DNA of 64,000 bases from Paenibacillus luteus (GTDB lineage Bacteria > Bacillota > Bacilli > Paenibacillales > Paenibacillaceae): assembly GCF_006542765.1 (NCBI RefSeq), contig NZ_SKCD01000007.1:62001-126000 (forward strand), read 5' to 3'. The position numbers and the translations under genes were made by a program. Positions 18,096-26,380 of this stretch are shown here, piece by piece. The notes beneath the pieces were generated by a model. The model worked only from the letters and a program-made list of their open reading frames with translations, had not been told where the DNA came from and made no database searches. The first letter of the stretch is position 1, and the number at the start of each line of letters is the position of its first letter.

Positions 18096-18340
18096 TCAGC
18101 GCCCGCTCAACAGTGCAAATTTTAATAACCGGCTGATCGCTGCCGGGAGCACGCTTACGTGGCCTTCTTCGGGAAACTTCGCAATAGAGGAATGAAACCC
18201 CTTTTCGCTGAGCGGCTTCAAACTTTCCGCCAACTGCTCGGAGTCCTAACCTGCTGTTCCATAAAACGGCGGATTTCCAGCAAGTCCGTCCTTGGCTGCC
18301 TTTGCCCCTCTGTCTCCGAACCCTTTTGGCTGCGTTCCAT
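18096..18340 (-). pseudogene. Frameshifted small gene under a Fur box
   Basis: An ATG at 18340 with AGGGGG upstream opens a frame that reads MERSQKGSETEGQRQPRTDL and on to MEQQVR before running into a premature TGA at 18218. Restoring one G in the AGGAC stretch near 18250 joins it to a second frame reading DSEQLAESLKPLSEKGF, then HSSIAKFPEEGHVSVLP and ending AISRLLKFALLSGR at 18096. The joined protein would be about 81 aa, soluble, and of no family known to me. A Fur box lies 81 bases upstream, so an iron-stress role is plausible. Either a one-base deletion or a sequencing error explains the break; a longer antisense-looking frame over this region was judged spurious. Confidence 0.5.
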
Positions 18341-18420
18341 GATGCACCCCCTAAGCTGGCTTTGCTATACTTATCACAATATAAACCGTAACTTTGAATT
18401 TCCAGTCCCTTCAGTATAAC

Positions 18421-18439
18421 GACAATGAGAATGACTATC
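18421..18439 (-). promoter_or_regulatory. Fur box
   Basis: Read on the minus strand, GATAGTCATTCTCATTGTC matches the 19-bp Fur consensus GATAATGATTATCATTATC at about 14 or 15 positions and keeps the 7-1-7 symmetry. It stands 81 bases before the start of the frameshifted small gene, so that gene was probably iron-repressed. The + strand gene at 18668 is 230 bases away and less likely to be the target. Confidence 0.6.
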
Positions 18440-18667
18440 AATTGGATTCGATTCTTTGGGTATTACTGAAGTCAATGCTCAACCTGAATAAGGAGCCTGA
18501 AGCTAATGACGCCGAATAGGATTTCCCCCGTTAATTATGCGACTCAAACTTAAAAGTGCGGCAAGTTTCAGATTGTCTAACGTAATAATTAACATTTATG
18601 ATAAAATAAAGGGGGTAACTCACCCGTAGAGATAACTTAATTATGAATGAAACAAGGAGTGGGACGT

Positions 18668-19180
18668 TTGACTTTTTTAAATATGATCTTCTTAATCATA
18701 AATCTGATTTGCTCAGGAATATTGGCATGGTTCCTCTTTAATGAGTACAGCCAATATCGTATGCTCAAAAAAGCCAAAAACAACATTCAAATCTATAGCG
18801 CCTCAATTCTTTCGCATAATAAAATCATCGTTGCCACGATTTTTGTCTATGCAGCCGCTATGACCCTCTTATGGACTCTATTCCTGCTGGGGTATAACAA
18901 CTGGATTCAACAGCACTGGTATGCTTATATGTACCTTTTCTTCCTAATGACCATCGTGAAGAAAGATAAGATGGTGTTTTCCGTTGCGAGCGAAGGGGTT
19001 CATTATAACGACATGCTCATTCCTTGGGAGGCCGTCGTGAAGCATAGCTTGAAAGAAAGCCCTGTCCGTGCAGGAGATAAGCTGGAGCTAGAGATCGTGA
19101 CAAAAAATCAGGTGCTGCGGGGAGTCGTTCACAGTGATTCACAGGCTCAGCTGCTCCAATGGTTGAAGGGTGCATCCTAA
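18668..19180 (+). CDS. Two- to three-TM hypothetical membrane protein
   Basis: A 170-aa membrane protein. A TM segment lies at about 4-24, a pair of TM segments at about 55-90, then a soluble C-terminal domain of about 70 residues with KDKMVFSVASEGVHYNDMLI followed by PWEAVV, a pattern seen in PH-like/DUF5673-type membrane proteins. I chose TTG at 18668 because AAGGAG stands eight bases upstream; the in-frame ATG at 18647 overlaps that site. Function unknown. A strong terminator follows. Confidence 0.7.
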   Translation: MTFLNMIFLIINLICSGILAWFLFNEYSQYRMLKKAKNNIQIYSASILSHNKIIVATIFVYAAAMTLLWTLFLLGYNNWIQQHWYAYMYLFFLMTIVKKDKMVFSVASEGVHYNDMLIPWEAVVKHSLKESPVRAGDKLELEIVTKNQVLRGVVHSDSQAQLLQWLKGAS

Positions 19181-19260
19181 TCTCAAATCGACCGATGTCC
19201 GTTCTGTTAAAATCCTTTACGGAGAGCTAGCCCTAATTGCAGCAGCATCTTCTTAACGTT

Positions 19261-19303
19261 AAAAACCAGCAGATCAAGAGAGTCCTTTGATCTGCTGGTT
19301 TTC
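19261..19303. terminator. Bidirectional terminator
   Basis: AAAACCAGCAGATCAA pairs with TTTGATCTGCTGGTTTT with only an eight-base loop, A-rich and T-rich flanks. It serves the membrane-protein gene (+) and the small gene at 19324-19503 (-). Confidence 0.88.
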
Positions 19304-19323
19304 CTATATTCTACTCCTAGCCC

Positions 19324-19503
19324 TCATTTTTTGGATCCTTTTTTCATATCAAACCATCGGGTGAAACATAACAGCAGCCCTCCAAATGAGAGAAATAAGC
19401 TGAAATAAGAAATGTCATTCCCACTCACCCAAGCCGTTAAGAAATCGTAACCGTAGATCAGAAATATTAATGCTCCGACCATCATCCATATTTTATTACG
19501 CAT
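19324..19503 (-). CDS. Small two-TM membrane protein, 59 aa
   Basis: An ATG at 19503 preceded by AAAGGGGA opens a 59-codon frame. It begins MRNKIWMMVGALIFLIYGYD, a first TM segment, then a short polar loop with WVSGNDISYF, a second TM segment SLFLSFGGLLLC and a basic tail (DMKKGSKK). Unknown function. A terminator lies just downstream, which with the ribosome site makes a real gene likely. Confidence 0.65.
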   Translation of the reverse strand: MRNKIWMMVGALIFLIYGYDFLTAWVSGNDISYFSLFLSFGGLLLCFTRWFDMKKGSKK

Positions 19504-19634
19504 ATTCTAGTCCCCTTTAACTTAAACTAGTATGCTAATACGTATTAGATCTAATGGTGTTGCTCTTTTGAGCCGGTATCTTTTAGTTCAAGAACATTTC
19601 CTCCTGGCCCGCTTGTTATTGGATGATATACCAT

Positions 19635-19680
19635 TAAAAAAACCAGCAACCCAAGGTCCCCCCTTGATCTGCTGGTTTCT
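19635..19680 (-). terminator. Terminator of the TIM-barrel gene
   Basis: AACCAGCA and TGCTGGTT enclose AAGGT/CCTTG pairings; the minus-strand T-run follows. Directly after the stop of the gene at 19694. Confidence 0.75.
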
Positions 19681-19693
19681 CTATTTCCCGTTC

Positions 19694-20518
19694 TTACACG
19701 CGTCCGCGAATGTTATCAATAAACGCCTTCGACTGCGCCATTTGCTCTTCCTTCGCTTCCTCCATGATGATGTGCACATGCGGCTTGTATTGATTGAGAA
19801 GCTTCATATAAAGCTCGTAGTTCATCTTGCCGAGTCCAGCCGTTACCGTGCCCAGCTCGCCATTTTCAAGCAGGATGCGATCCTTTGCATGGGCCGCAAT
19901 AATCCGGCTGCCCAGCAGCTCGAAAGCCTCTTCAATCACTTGGTCCTGCTTCGCAAAGTTGGCTGCCGTCAGCAAATTTCCGGGATCAATCACGACGCCG
20001 ATGTTGGAGGAGGGAACCTCCTCCAGCATCCGGGCCAGCTCAGGAGCCGTCCCGACCAAATGATCGTTTGCGGCCTCCAGGCCTACAAATACGCCCCATT
20101 TCTCGGCTTCTTCCGCCAGCTCCTCCAGCGTCGCTTTCATAACCAACCAATCGCGGTCGGTGTAGTCCTCGCCCTCATTGCGTCCGGTTTCGGCCGCAAC
20201 CATCGGTGCTCCAAAGAACTTGGCGTAGCGCAGCAGCTCTTTAAAACGATTCACATTGGCGCGGCGCAGCACCTCATCGCGTTCAAAGAGATGAACGTAA
20301 CAGCCCAGCACCGAGATCGATACGCCATGCTTGTCGAATTGCTCGCCGATTGCATTTGCAAGCCCCGGGCTGATGTTGCCTGGCTTGCTGAAATCGACAT
20401 CGCTGATCGCTTTCCACAAAGCCAGCTGCACATGAGTGAAGCCGCTCTCTGCTACTTTAGGAGCAAGCTCCTTATAAGGCAAGCTTCCGAATAAATGGGC
20501 CAATACACCGACTGACAT
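19694..20518 (-). CDS. Sugar phosphate isomerase/epimerase (xylose-isomerase-like TIM barrel)
   Basis: A 274-aa TIM-barrel protein of the AP-endonuclease-2/IolE-like family. Characteristic strands include GFTHVQLALW, MVAAETGRN, FVGLEAANDHLVGT, IGVVIDPGNLLTA with a metal-binding Asp, and RIIAAHAKDRIL with His and Asp. These divalent-metal enzymes isomerise or epimerise sugars and inositols; the exact substrate is not evident. GAAGGAGA precedes the ATG. It follows the YidC gene by 18 bases. Confidence 0.85.
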   Translation of the reverse strand: MSVGVLAHLFGSLPYKELAPKVAESGFTHVQLALWKAISDVDFSKPGNISPGLANAIGEQFDKHGVSISVLGCYVHLFERDEVLRRANVNRFKELLRYAKFFGAPMVAAETGRNEGEDYTDRDWLVMKATLEELAEEAEKWGVFVGLEAANDHLVGTAPELARMLEEVPSSNIGVVIDPGNLLTAANFAKQDQVIEEAFELLGSRIIAAHAKDRILLENGELGTVTAGLGKMNYELYMKLLNQYKPHVHIIMEEAKEEQMAQSKAFIDNIRGRV

Positions 20519-20536
20519 CCGATCGTCTCCTTCGTA

Positions 20537-21361
20537 TTAGACGCTGCCCTTGAGTGCGACCTCCACCTTTGGCGCGTACACTTTTTTGGCTAGATAAGAC
20601 TGCGCAATCATGAATAGGCCACCAGTTACCCAATACAGCGAGATGGCTGCAGGCGCCGATAGAGCGAATACGCCCATCAGAATCGGCGACAAGTAGCCCA
20701 TGAACGCAAGCTGCTTCTGTTGAGCGGCGTTTGCATTCGGCTGCGTGGTTTGGGAAACCTTGAATTGCACAAAATAAACGATGGCTGCAATGATCGGCAG
20801 CACAATATCGGGCGAGCCTAGCTTAAACCATAGGAACGAGTGATCCGCAAGCTCCGGCGTCAGCTTGATAGCTGAATACAAGCCCATAAGGATCGGCATT
20901 TGAATCAGCATTGGCAAGCAGCCGATGGCAAGCGGATTAACCTGATGCTTCTGATAAAGCTGCATCGTTTCCTGTTGAAGCTTTTGCTTGGATTCCGCAT
21001 CCGATTTGTTTTTGTATTTATCTTGCAATTGTTTCAGCTCAGGCTGAAGAATGGCCATCTTGGTTTTCATTTGATTTTGCGAGCGGTACTGGCGCATCAT
21101 AAGCGGCAATAGCACCAAACGGATAATCAACGTAATTCCGATAATCGCAAAACCGTAATTCCCTTGGAACATGTCCGCTAAATACTGTAGTACCGCGGAT
21201 AATGGATAAATCACGTAGTGGTTGAATATACCTGGCGTATTGCCGTCGATCGTACCTGTAGCCGTGCTGCAGCCGCTCACTAGCAGCAAGCCCAGCAGCA
21301 TCAAACCTGCCATCATAACCCGTTTATATTTTAAAGAAGTGAATACATTGCCCGTTTGCAT
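20537..21361 (-). CDS. yidC: Membrane protein insertase YidC/OxaA
   Basis: A 274-aa insertase lipoprotein. The signal peptide ends LLLVSGCST (Cys31); a long hydrophobic segment and the cytoplasmic coiled region KTKMAILQPELKQLQDKYKN follow, then NPLAIGCLPMLIQMPILMGL and further TM segments, and a short basic tail. This is the SpoIIIJ/YqjG form of Gram-positives, which helps insert and fold membrane proteins with or without SecYEG. It is not next to rnpA/rpmH, the usual place of the main copy, so it may be a second paralogue. The start has GAGGAGG upstream and lies inside the preceding gene by 31 bases. Confidence 0.9.
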   Translation of the reverse strand: MQTGNVFTSLKYKRVMMAGLMLLGLLLVSGCSTATGTIDGNTPGIFNHYVIYPLSAVLQYLADMFQGNYGFAIIGITLIIRLVLLPLMMRQYRSQNQMKTKMAILQPELKQLQDKYKNKSDAESKQKLQQETMQLYQKHQVNPLAIGCLPMLIQMPILMGLYSAIKLTPELADHSFLWFKLGSPDIVLPIIAAIVYFVQFKVSQTTQPNANAAQQKQLAFMGYLSPILMGVFALSAPAAISLYWVTGGLFMIAQSYLAKKVYAPKVEVALKGSV

Positions 21362-21663
21362 AAAAATCCTCCTCGTTTGTTTGAAAATGGCGCAACAAAC
21401 GAGGCGGAGCAGTCTGCTATGTCGTCATCCGGTGATTCCTTCCGCTTCACTTTCCTGGCTAACCAGTGATGCAGCGGAACGGTTCGGATAAGTACCTGTG
21501 GCATCAATACGAACATTACGGTTAACATTTGGCTTCGTTCCCAATAGGCATACACATCAAGATCCAAATGCGTAGCAAAGGCAAAGGCCAACGAACAAAG
21601 CAGACTAAGCGAAATCAAATAGGGCACGATATCATGCAGTTCAAACTCAAACAATGTATTCAC
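21331..21663 (-). CDS. Small membrane protein overlapping yidC
   Basis: A 110-aa protein, unrecognised. Two hydrophobic segments (about 12-32 and 44-62) are followed by a basic/acidic tail HHWLARKVKRKESPDDDIAD. The last ten codons overlap the yidC start, including its ribosome-binding site, which suggests coupled translation. An AGGGAGG-type site precedes its ATG. The tail beyond residue 80 has low-quality coding character and could be a read-through of an earlier stop. Confidence 0.55.
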   Translation of the reverse strand: MNTLFEFELHDIVPYLISLSLLCSLAFAFATHLDLDVYAYWERSQMLTVMFVLMPQVLIRTVPLHHWLARKVKRKESPDDDIADCSASFVAPFSNKRGGFLCKRAMYSLL

Positions 21664-21780
21664 CTCCCTTCCTGTCCATCAAAATACTTTTGATCCTATC
21701 TGGATAGTATATCAGTAAATCTCAGCTAATTACGAGCCCAGTCAGCACAAATGTGTTACAACTCCGATGAAGCTGGTTAT

Positions 21781-21809
21781 TTACAAATAGATGGCGAACA
21801 CCATATAAT
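21781..21809 (+). promoter_or_regulatory. Candidate sigma-A promoter of the glutamine-type ABC operon
   Basis: TTACAA at 21781-21786 and TATAAT at 21804-21809 with 17-base spacing. The -10 is perfect, the -35 only partial. Transcription would start near 21816. Confidence 0.5.
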
Positions 21810-21810
21810 T

Positions 21811-21894
21811 TCTAAGTTGCATGCGCCGGCGGCTGCCCGAATGGAGCTAACTCCGCTCGTAAGGCGCTTCATGGCGATGAACAATCAACTTAGA
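21811..21894 (+). promoter_or_regulatory. Inverted-repeat leader before the glutamine-type ABC operon
   Basis: TCTAAGTTG (21811-21819) is perfectly complementary to CAACTTAGA (21886-21894) and encloses nested pairs GCGCC/GGCGC, GGAG/CTCC and TTCAT/ATGAA just upstream of the ribosome site. This looks like a folded leader but I cannot match it to a known riboswitch. The predicted transcription start falls inside the first arm, which weakens the RNA interpretation. Confidence 0.35.
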
Positions 21895-21908
21895 AGAAAG
21901 AGGACATC

Positions 21909-23414
21909 ATGATACGAAAAAAGTTCAACCGCATTTATTTGTCGCTTATCCTCGTTATGCTCCTCCTGCTTACGCTGGGGCAAGCCATTCCTTTAGGCCA
22001 AGAAGGCTCATCGACCGCGCACGCGGAAAGTGCGGCCACCTCGCCTATGGACGGCCAGAAAAAAAAGCTCATTCTTGGAACCTCAGCCGATTATCCGCCC
22101 TACGAAAGCGTAGATGCCAAAAACAGCGGCGAGATCGTCGGACTAGATATCGATATTGCCAAGTATATCACCAGCCAGCTCGGTTATGAACTGGAAATCG
22201 CAAACATGGATTTCAATGGTTTAATTGCCTCTCTGCAAACCGGCCGCGTTGACTTCGTTATGTCAGCGATGTCCGCAACGGAGGATCGTAAGAAGAACGT
22301 CGATTTTTCTGATATCTATTACGCAGCCCGCAATACGATCGTTTCCAAAAAATCGGCGCCATTAGAAACGGAAGCATCGCTTGCCGGCAAAAGAGTCGGT
22401 ACCCAGCTTGGTTCCACGCAGGATTTATATGCCGAAACGATTGAAGGGGCTGTCCTCAAGAAGCTCAATAAAATTCCCGATCTGATTCAGGAGCTGAACT
22501 CCGGACGGATCGATGCCGCCATCGTTGAGGATGCTGTTGCTCTGGAGATGACCAGCCTCAACCCCGAATTGGTCATGAATTTCCTGCCAGCCGAGTCGGC
22601 TGACAACGGCTATGCCCTGGCTTTTCCTAAGCAATCGCCCATTGTCACCGAATTTAACGGCGTACTGGCGGACATGAAAGCAAACGGAGAGCTTGACCGC
22701 ATCGTAGACAAATGGTTTCCCGACAAGGAGAAGGAGTCCAGTTTGCTGCTGAATCTCAACATCGATTTTAGCGTGCTCAAGGGCTATATTCCTTATATAT
22801 TAAAAGGCGTTTATGTCACGCTGCTCTTTACGCTCGTTTCAGCACTGTTTGGACTCGTATGGGGTACCATATTGTCGCTGTTTAAAATATCCGGCATTAA
22901 GCCGCTCGAATGGTTCGCGACCGCCTACACCTCGGTATTTCGCGGAACGCCTCTGCTTGTCCAACTCACGATTATTTACTATGCAACGCCGCAAATTTTC
23001 CATTACGATATTCCCGCGTTGATGGCAGCCGGGCTTGCGTTCGGTCTCAATTCCTCCGCTTATTTGTCAGAGACCATCCGCGGCGGCATCATGGCGGTGG
23101 ACAAGGGGCAGCGCGAGGCTGCTATCGCACTCGGTGTCCCATACCGCACGATGATGCTCCGCATCATCTTCCCTCAGGCGCTGCGTACCATTCTGCCTGC
23201 GCTTGTGAATGAATGCGTTGCGCTGCTCAAGGAATCGTCGCTCGTATCCGTCATCGGCGTTGCCGACTTAATGCGCCGGGCTGACGTCGTTCGTTCGGCA
23301 ACCTTCAAGTCCATTGAAGTCTTGTTGTTTATTGCCGCTATTTATTACGTACTCGTGCTCGTCTTGACGGCACTTGCCCATAGACTTGAAAGGAGGCTGC
23401 GCCGCAGTGATTAA
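21909..23414 (+). CDS. Amino-acid ABC transporter, fused binding protein and permease (GlnPH-like)
   Basis: A 501-aa fusion. A signal peptide (1-40) is followed by a periplasmic-binding-protein family 3 domain (about 50-275) with GTSADYPPYES, VGLDIDIAKYI and VGTQLGSTQD, then a HisM/GlnP-type permease domain (about 290-500) with VFRGTPLLVQL and the EAA-like loop REAAIALGVPYRTM. Such fusions import glutamine, arginine or similar polar amino acids. AAAGAGG precedes the ATG. The ATPase gene overlaps its 3-prime end by eight bases. Confidence 0.9.
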   Translation: MIRKKFNRIYLSLILVMLLLLTLGQAIPLGQEGSSTAHAESAATSPMDGQKKKLILGTSADYPPYESVDAKNSGEIVGLDIDIAKYITSQLGYELEIANMDFNGLIASLQTGRVDFVMSAMSATEDRKKNVDFSDIYYAARNTIVSKKSAPLETEASLAGKRVGTQLGSTQDLYAETIEGAVLKKLNKIPDLIQELNSGRIDAAIVEDAVALEMTSLNPELVMNFLPAESADNGYALAFPKQSPIVTEFNGVLADMKANGELDRIVDKWFPDKEKESSLLLNLNIDFSVLKGYIPYILKGVYVTLLFTLVSALFGLVWGTILSLFKISGIKPLEWFATAYTSVFRGTPLLVQLTIIYYATPQIFHYDIPALMAAGLAFGLNSSAYLSETIRGGIMAVDKGQREAAIALGVPYRTMMLRIIFPQALRTILPALVNECVALLKESSLVSVIGVADLMRRADVVRSATFKSIEVLLFIAAIYYVLVLVLTALAHRLERRLRRSD

Positions 23415-24129
23415 TGTAACCGACTTGACGAAGTCCTTTGGCAAAAACCAAGTGCTGAAAGGCATAACGACAACCATAGACCGAGGTGAGGTGGTTGCCT
23501 TGATCGGGCCTTCCGGCTCAGGCAAATCCACCTTTCTCCGCTGCTTGAATATGCTTGAAACGCCGACCTCTGGCGTGATTACGATCGATGGCACCGCGAT
23601 TACTGATCAGAAAACAGATATCGCCCGCGTCCGCCAGCGGATCGGCATGGTGTTCCAGCATTTTCACCTGTTTCCGCATATGACGGTCATGGATAATATT
23701 ACGTTTGCGCCCATTCAGGTGAAAGGTTTGCCACGAGAAGCGGCGCAGGCTAAGGCGAAGGAGCTGCTTGCTCGCGTAGGCCTTCTGGACAAAGCCGACA
23801 GCTACCCTTCCCGCTTGTCCGGCGGCCAGAAGCAGCGCGTAGCGATCGCTCGAAGTCTGGCCATGGAGCCTGACATTATGCTGTTCGACGAACCGACCTC
23901 GGCGCTTGATCCCGAAATGGTGAAGGAAGTGCTGTCCGTCATTCGCGGCCTTGCCGAGACCGGCATGACGATGCTGATCGTCACGCATGAGATGAAGTTC
24001 GCCCGCGAAGCGGCGGATACGATCTATTTCCTGGATCAAGGGAAGCTCGTGGAACGGACGAAGCCCGAGCAGTTCTTTACCAAGCCGCAAAGCGAGCGTG
24101 CTGCACGGTTTTTGGAGCAGGTGCTTTAA
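23407..24129 (+). CDS. Amino-acid ABC transporter ATP-binding protein (GlnQ-like)
   Basis: A 240-aa ABC ATPase. Walker A GPSGSGKST, Q-loop VFQHFHLFPH, signature LSGGQKQRVAIARSLA, Walker B IMLFDEPTSALDPE, then the H-loop IVTHEM. It powers the fused permease encoded just upstream. I place the start at GTG 23407 with AAGGAGG 12-17 bases upstream rather than the longer in-frame start inside the previous gene. A strong terminator follows. Confidence 0.92.
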   Translation: MINVTDLTKSFGKNQVLKGITTTIDRGEVVALIGPSGSGKSTFLRCLNMLETPTSGVITIDGTAITDQKTDIARVRQRIGMVFQHFHLFPHMTVMDNITFAPIQVKGLPREAAQAKAKELLARVGLLDKADSYPSRLSGGQKQRVAIARSLAMEPDIMLFDEPTSALDPEMVKEVLSVIRGLAETGMTMLIVTHEMKFAREAADTIYFLDQGKLVERTKPEQFFTKPQSERAARFLEQVL

Positions 24130-24195
24130 TAGAGCGGGTTCTGTACTATGCCGCAGAACAAACCTACTCGAGTTACATCCATTACGATAGCTGCC

Positions 24196-24246
24196 GAGAA
24201 GAAGCCTTCTAACCGACGAAGATGTCAGTTAGAAGGCTTCTTCGTT
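24196..24246. terminator. Bidirectional terminator between glnQ-like and GH105 genes
   Basis: A perfect 16-bp stem: GAAGAAGCCTTCTAAC (24198-24213) with GTTAGAAGGCTTCTTC (24228-24243). Confidence 0.88.
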
Positions 24247-24302
24247 ATGATTCAGAATTTGCCCTGCAAGGCGCTGCCGCTTGGAAGAAGCATATGTTCT
24301 TA

Positions 24303-25418
24303 TCATTTTCTCTTATCATTTTCTCTCATCAAAGCTTCCATCTCCACGCACGCCATCACGAAAGCGCCGACGCCGTGCAGATCATTTTCGCAAGTTGGCC
24401 GTGTCACGTAGCTTTCATAATCGCCTGCTGAGGTGCCAATGCAAATATCCGGCAAAACAAACCGTCCTTGTTCGTCTGACTTCACCACGCTCACAAGCCC
24501 CTTGTACCCTCGCCTTGCCGCAGCCAAGCCTTCCTCGCCGATTAGCCCAAGCTTATAAGCCTTCGCAAGCGTATAAACGAATAAGCAGGTCCCCGATGTT
24601 TCCAGCCAATTATCCGTTAAGTGCCCTTTATTCACGACCTGGTACCACAATCCGCTCGCGGCATCCTGATGCTTTACTAGCACCGCCGAGAACTCTGACA
24701 ACACTGCTTCCAGCTCTGCACGCCCCTCGGCTCCGACCGGAATTTCATCCATGAACTGCGCTAACGCCAGCCCGTACCAGCCGAGCGACCTTGCCCAAAA
24801 CTCGGGCGAACAGCCGGTTTCGGGATCAGCCCAAGGCATCTGCTTGCTCTCATCCCACGCATGATAAAGCAGTCCTGTCCGCTCGTCCTTCATATGCTGC
24901 CGCATGAGCTGCTCTTGGTGCAGCACCATTTGGCGCAAATCTGGTTCGTCATAAGCGTTAGCATATTTGAACGCAAATACGCCGCCCATATACAAGCCAT
25001 CCAGCCACATATTGTAGGCGTACTTGTCCTTATGCCAGAAGCCGCCCTCCGAGGTGCGGTTCAGCGTATGGAACAGGCTGCGGAGCTTATCCGCTGCGAT
25101 GCGGTACTTTCGGCTGTCGCCCTCCTGATCCAAACGGAACAGCAGCAATCCTGCCTGAATCGCATCCAGCTCATCGCGGGCGAAATCGAAATTGCCGTGA
25201 TCATCAATGAGCTGATCCACATATCGCTTGATGTAAGCAGCGTAGCGGTCCTCGCCGCCTGCCTGCCAGAGCAGCTCCATGCCGCAAAGAAACACGCCCT
25301 GATGGTAATGCCAGCGCCTTGCAGGCGGAAGCTCCTCCGGCAAGTAGGCGTCCATTAAAGAATCGCAAGCCGCTCTTGCCCATTTTATCGGCGAAGCTAT
25401 CGTTGAATTTTCTGTCAT
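24303..25418 (-). CDS. Unsaturated rhamnogalacturonyl hydrolase, GH105 (YteR/YesR-like)
   Basis: A 371-aa six-hairpin (alpha/alpha)6-barrel hydrolase. The likely catalytic Asp residues are Asp140 in MWLDGLYMGG and Asp85 in DELDAIQAG, by analogy with YteR Asp143 and Asp88. ARSLGWYGLALAQF and NWLETSGTCLFVYTLAKAY are family segments. It removes the unsaturated galacturonyl unit from rhamnogalacturonan lyase products. There is no signal peptide, so the imported disaccharides are cut in the cytoplasm. It is the last gene of the lpl-type operon, after two permeases and a lipoprotein. Confidence 0.92.
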   Translation of the reverse strand: MTENSTIASPIKWARAACDSLMDAYLPEELPPARRWHYHQGVFLCGMELLWQAGGEDRYAAYIKRYVDQLIDDHGNFDFARDELDAIQAGLLLFRLDQEGDSRKYRIAADKLRSLFHTLNRTSEGGFWHKDKYAYNMWLDGLYMGGVFAFKYANAYDEPDLRQMVLHQEQLMRQHMKDERTGLLYHAWDESKQMPWADPETGCSPEFWARSLGWYGLALAQFMDEIPVGAEGRAELEAVLSEFSAVLVKHQDAASGLWYQVVNKGHLTDNWLETSGTCLFVYTLAKAYKLGLIGEEGLAAARRGYKGLVSVVKSDEQGRFVLPDICIGTSAGDYESYVTRPTCENDLHGVGAFVMACVEMEALMRENDKRK

Positions 25419-25467
25419 CGTTGAGCACCTCTTCTTTTTTTATCAGCATACGCATACTCTCCCGGCA

Positions 25468-26343
25468 TCAGCCCTTAATAGAACCAAGCATCGCACCTTT
25501 GGCAAAATGCTTCTGGAGGAACGGGTAGACGATGAGAATCGGCAGCGTAGCTACCACGATAACCGCCATCTTCACCGTCTGGTCGGGCGGAGGCACGGCA
25601 GCATCCAGATCGGAGCTGTAATCGAGTCCGCTCGCAAGGACAACGATCTGGCGAAGCAGTACCTGGATCGGCCATTTGGCGCTGTCATCCAAATACAGAA
25701 TGGCGCTCAAATACGTATTCCAGTAGGTCACCGCATAAAACAGGGATATCGTTGCGATCGCAGGCATCGACAGCGGCAGCACGATGCGGAACAAAATGCC
25801 GAAGTCGCTGCAGCCATCAATTTTTGCCGATTCCTCCAAGCCTTCGGGAATATTTTGAAAGAAGTTTTTCAAAATAATAAGGTTAAACGCACTGATCGCC
25901 GAGGGAATAATGAGCGCAGCATAGCTGTCGATCAGCCCCATCTCCCGCACGACAAGGAACGTCGGAATCAACCCTCCGCTGAACAGCATCGTAAAGACGA
26001 CCAGAAACATGATGGCCTTGCGCCCATCGAGATCTCTGCGCGAGAGCCCGTATGCCATCAGTGCCGTAGTCAGCATGCTGAATACCGTACCGAACAGCGT
26101 AATAAACGTCGATACCGACATGGCGCGGAATATCGTATTGGTCGAAAAAATAAATTTATAAGCATCAAAGCTCCAAATGGTTGGTACAAGGATGAACTTT
26201 TTCATCGCCATCTCGGCGCTTGTCGTGAACGATCCGGCAACGACATGCAGGAACGGAAGCACCGTCACAAGCGCTATAATGGCGAGTAGCGTAAAGTTCA
26301 CTATCGAAAAAAGCCGGCCGCTGAGCGTTTTGTCCTCTACCAT
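25468..26343 (-). CDS. Carbohydrate ABC permease (LplC/YtcP-like)
   Basis: A 291-aa membrane protein with six hydrophobic segments and the EAA loop LEESAKIDGCSDFGILFRIV. The C-terminal end LQKHFAKGAMLGSIKG is typical of the LplC/YtcP group that moves pectin-derived oligosaccharides. GGGAGG precedes the ATG. It works with the LplB-like permease encoded upstream and the LplA-like lipoprotein. Confidence 0.9.
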   Translation of the reverse strand: MVEDKTLSGRLFSIVNFTLLAIIALVTVLPFLHVVAGSFTTSAEMAMKKFILVPTIWSFDAYKFIFSTNTIFRAMSVSTFITLFGTVFSMLTTALMAYGLSRRDLDGRKAIMFLVVFTMLFSGGLIPTFLVVREMGLIDSYAALIIPSAISAFNLIILKNFFQNIPEGLEESAKIDGCSDFGILFRIVLPLSMPAIATISLFYAVTYWNTYLSAILYLDDSAKWPIQVLLRQIVVLASGLDYSSDLDAAVPPPDQTVKMAVIVVATLPILIVYPFLQKHFAKGAMLGSIKG

Positions 26344-26380
26344 GCTGAACCCTCCCTAAGTTTTGTTGCTACGCCCAAGC

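Noticed and set aside
18046-18441. A 131-codon minus-strand frame covering the Fur-box region
   Set aside because: Its start would lie within the Fur box, it has no ribosome site and its composition (Arg, Trp, Cys rich) is non-coding. The two-frame small gene fits better.
21811-21894. Known amino-acid riboswitch (lysine, glycine, SAM, glutamine) in front of the GlnPH-like gene
   Set aside because: None of the conserved cores of these classes can be found; kept only as an unassigned dyad.
25507-26289. Long plus-strand frame opposite the LplC-like permease
   Set aside because: Antisense shadow of a clear permease gene; Arg/His-rich and without motifs.
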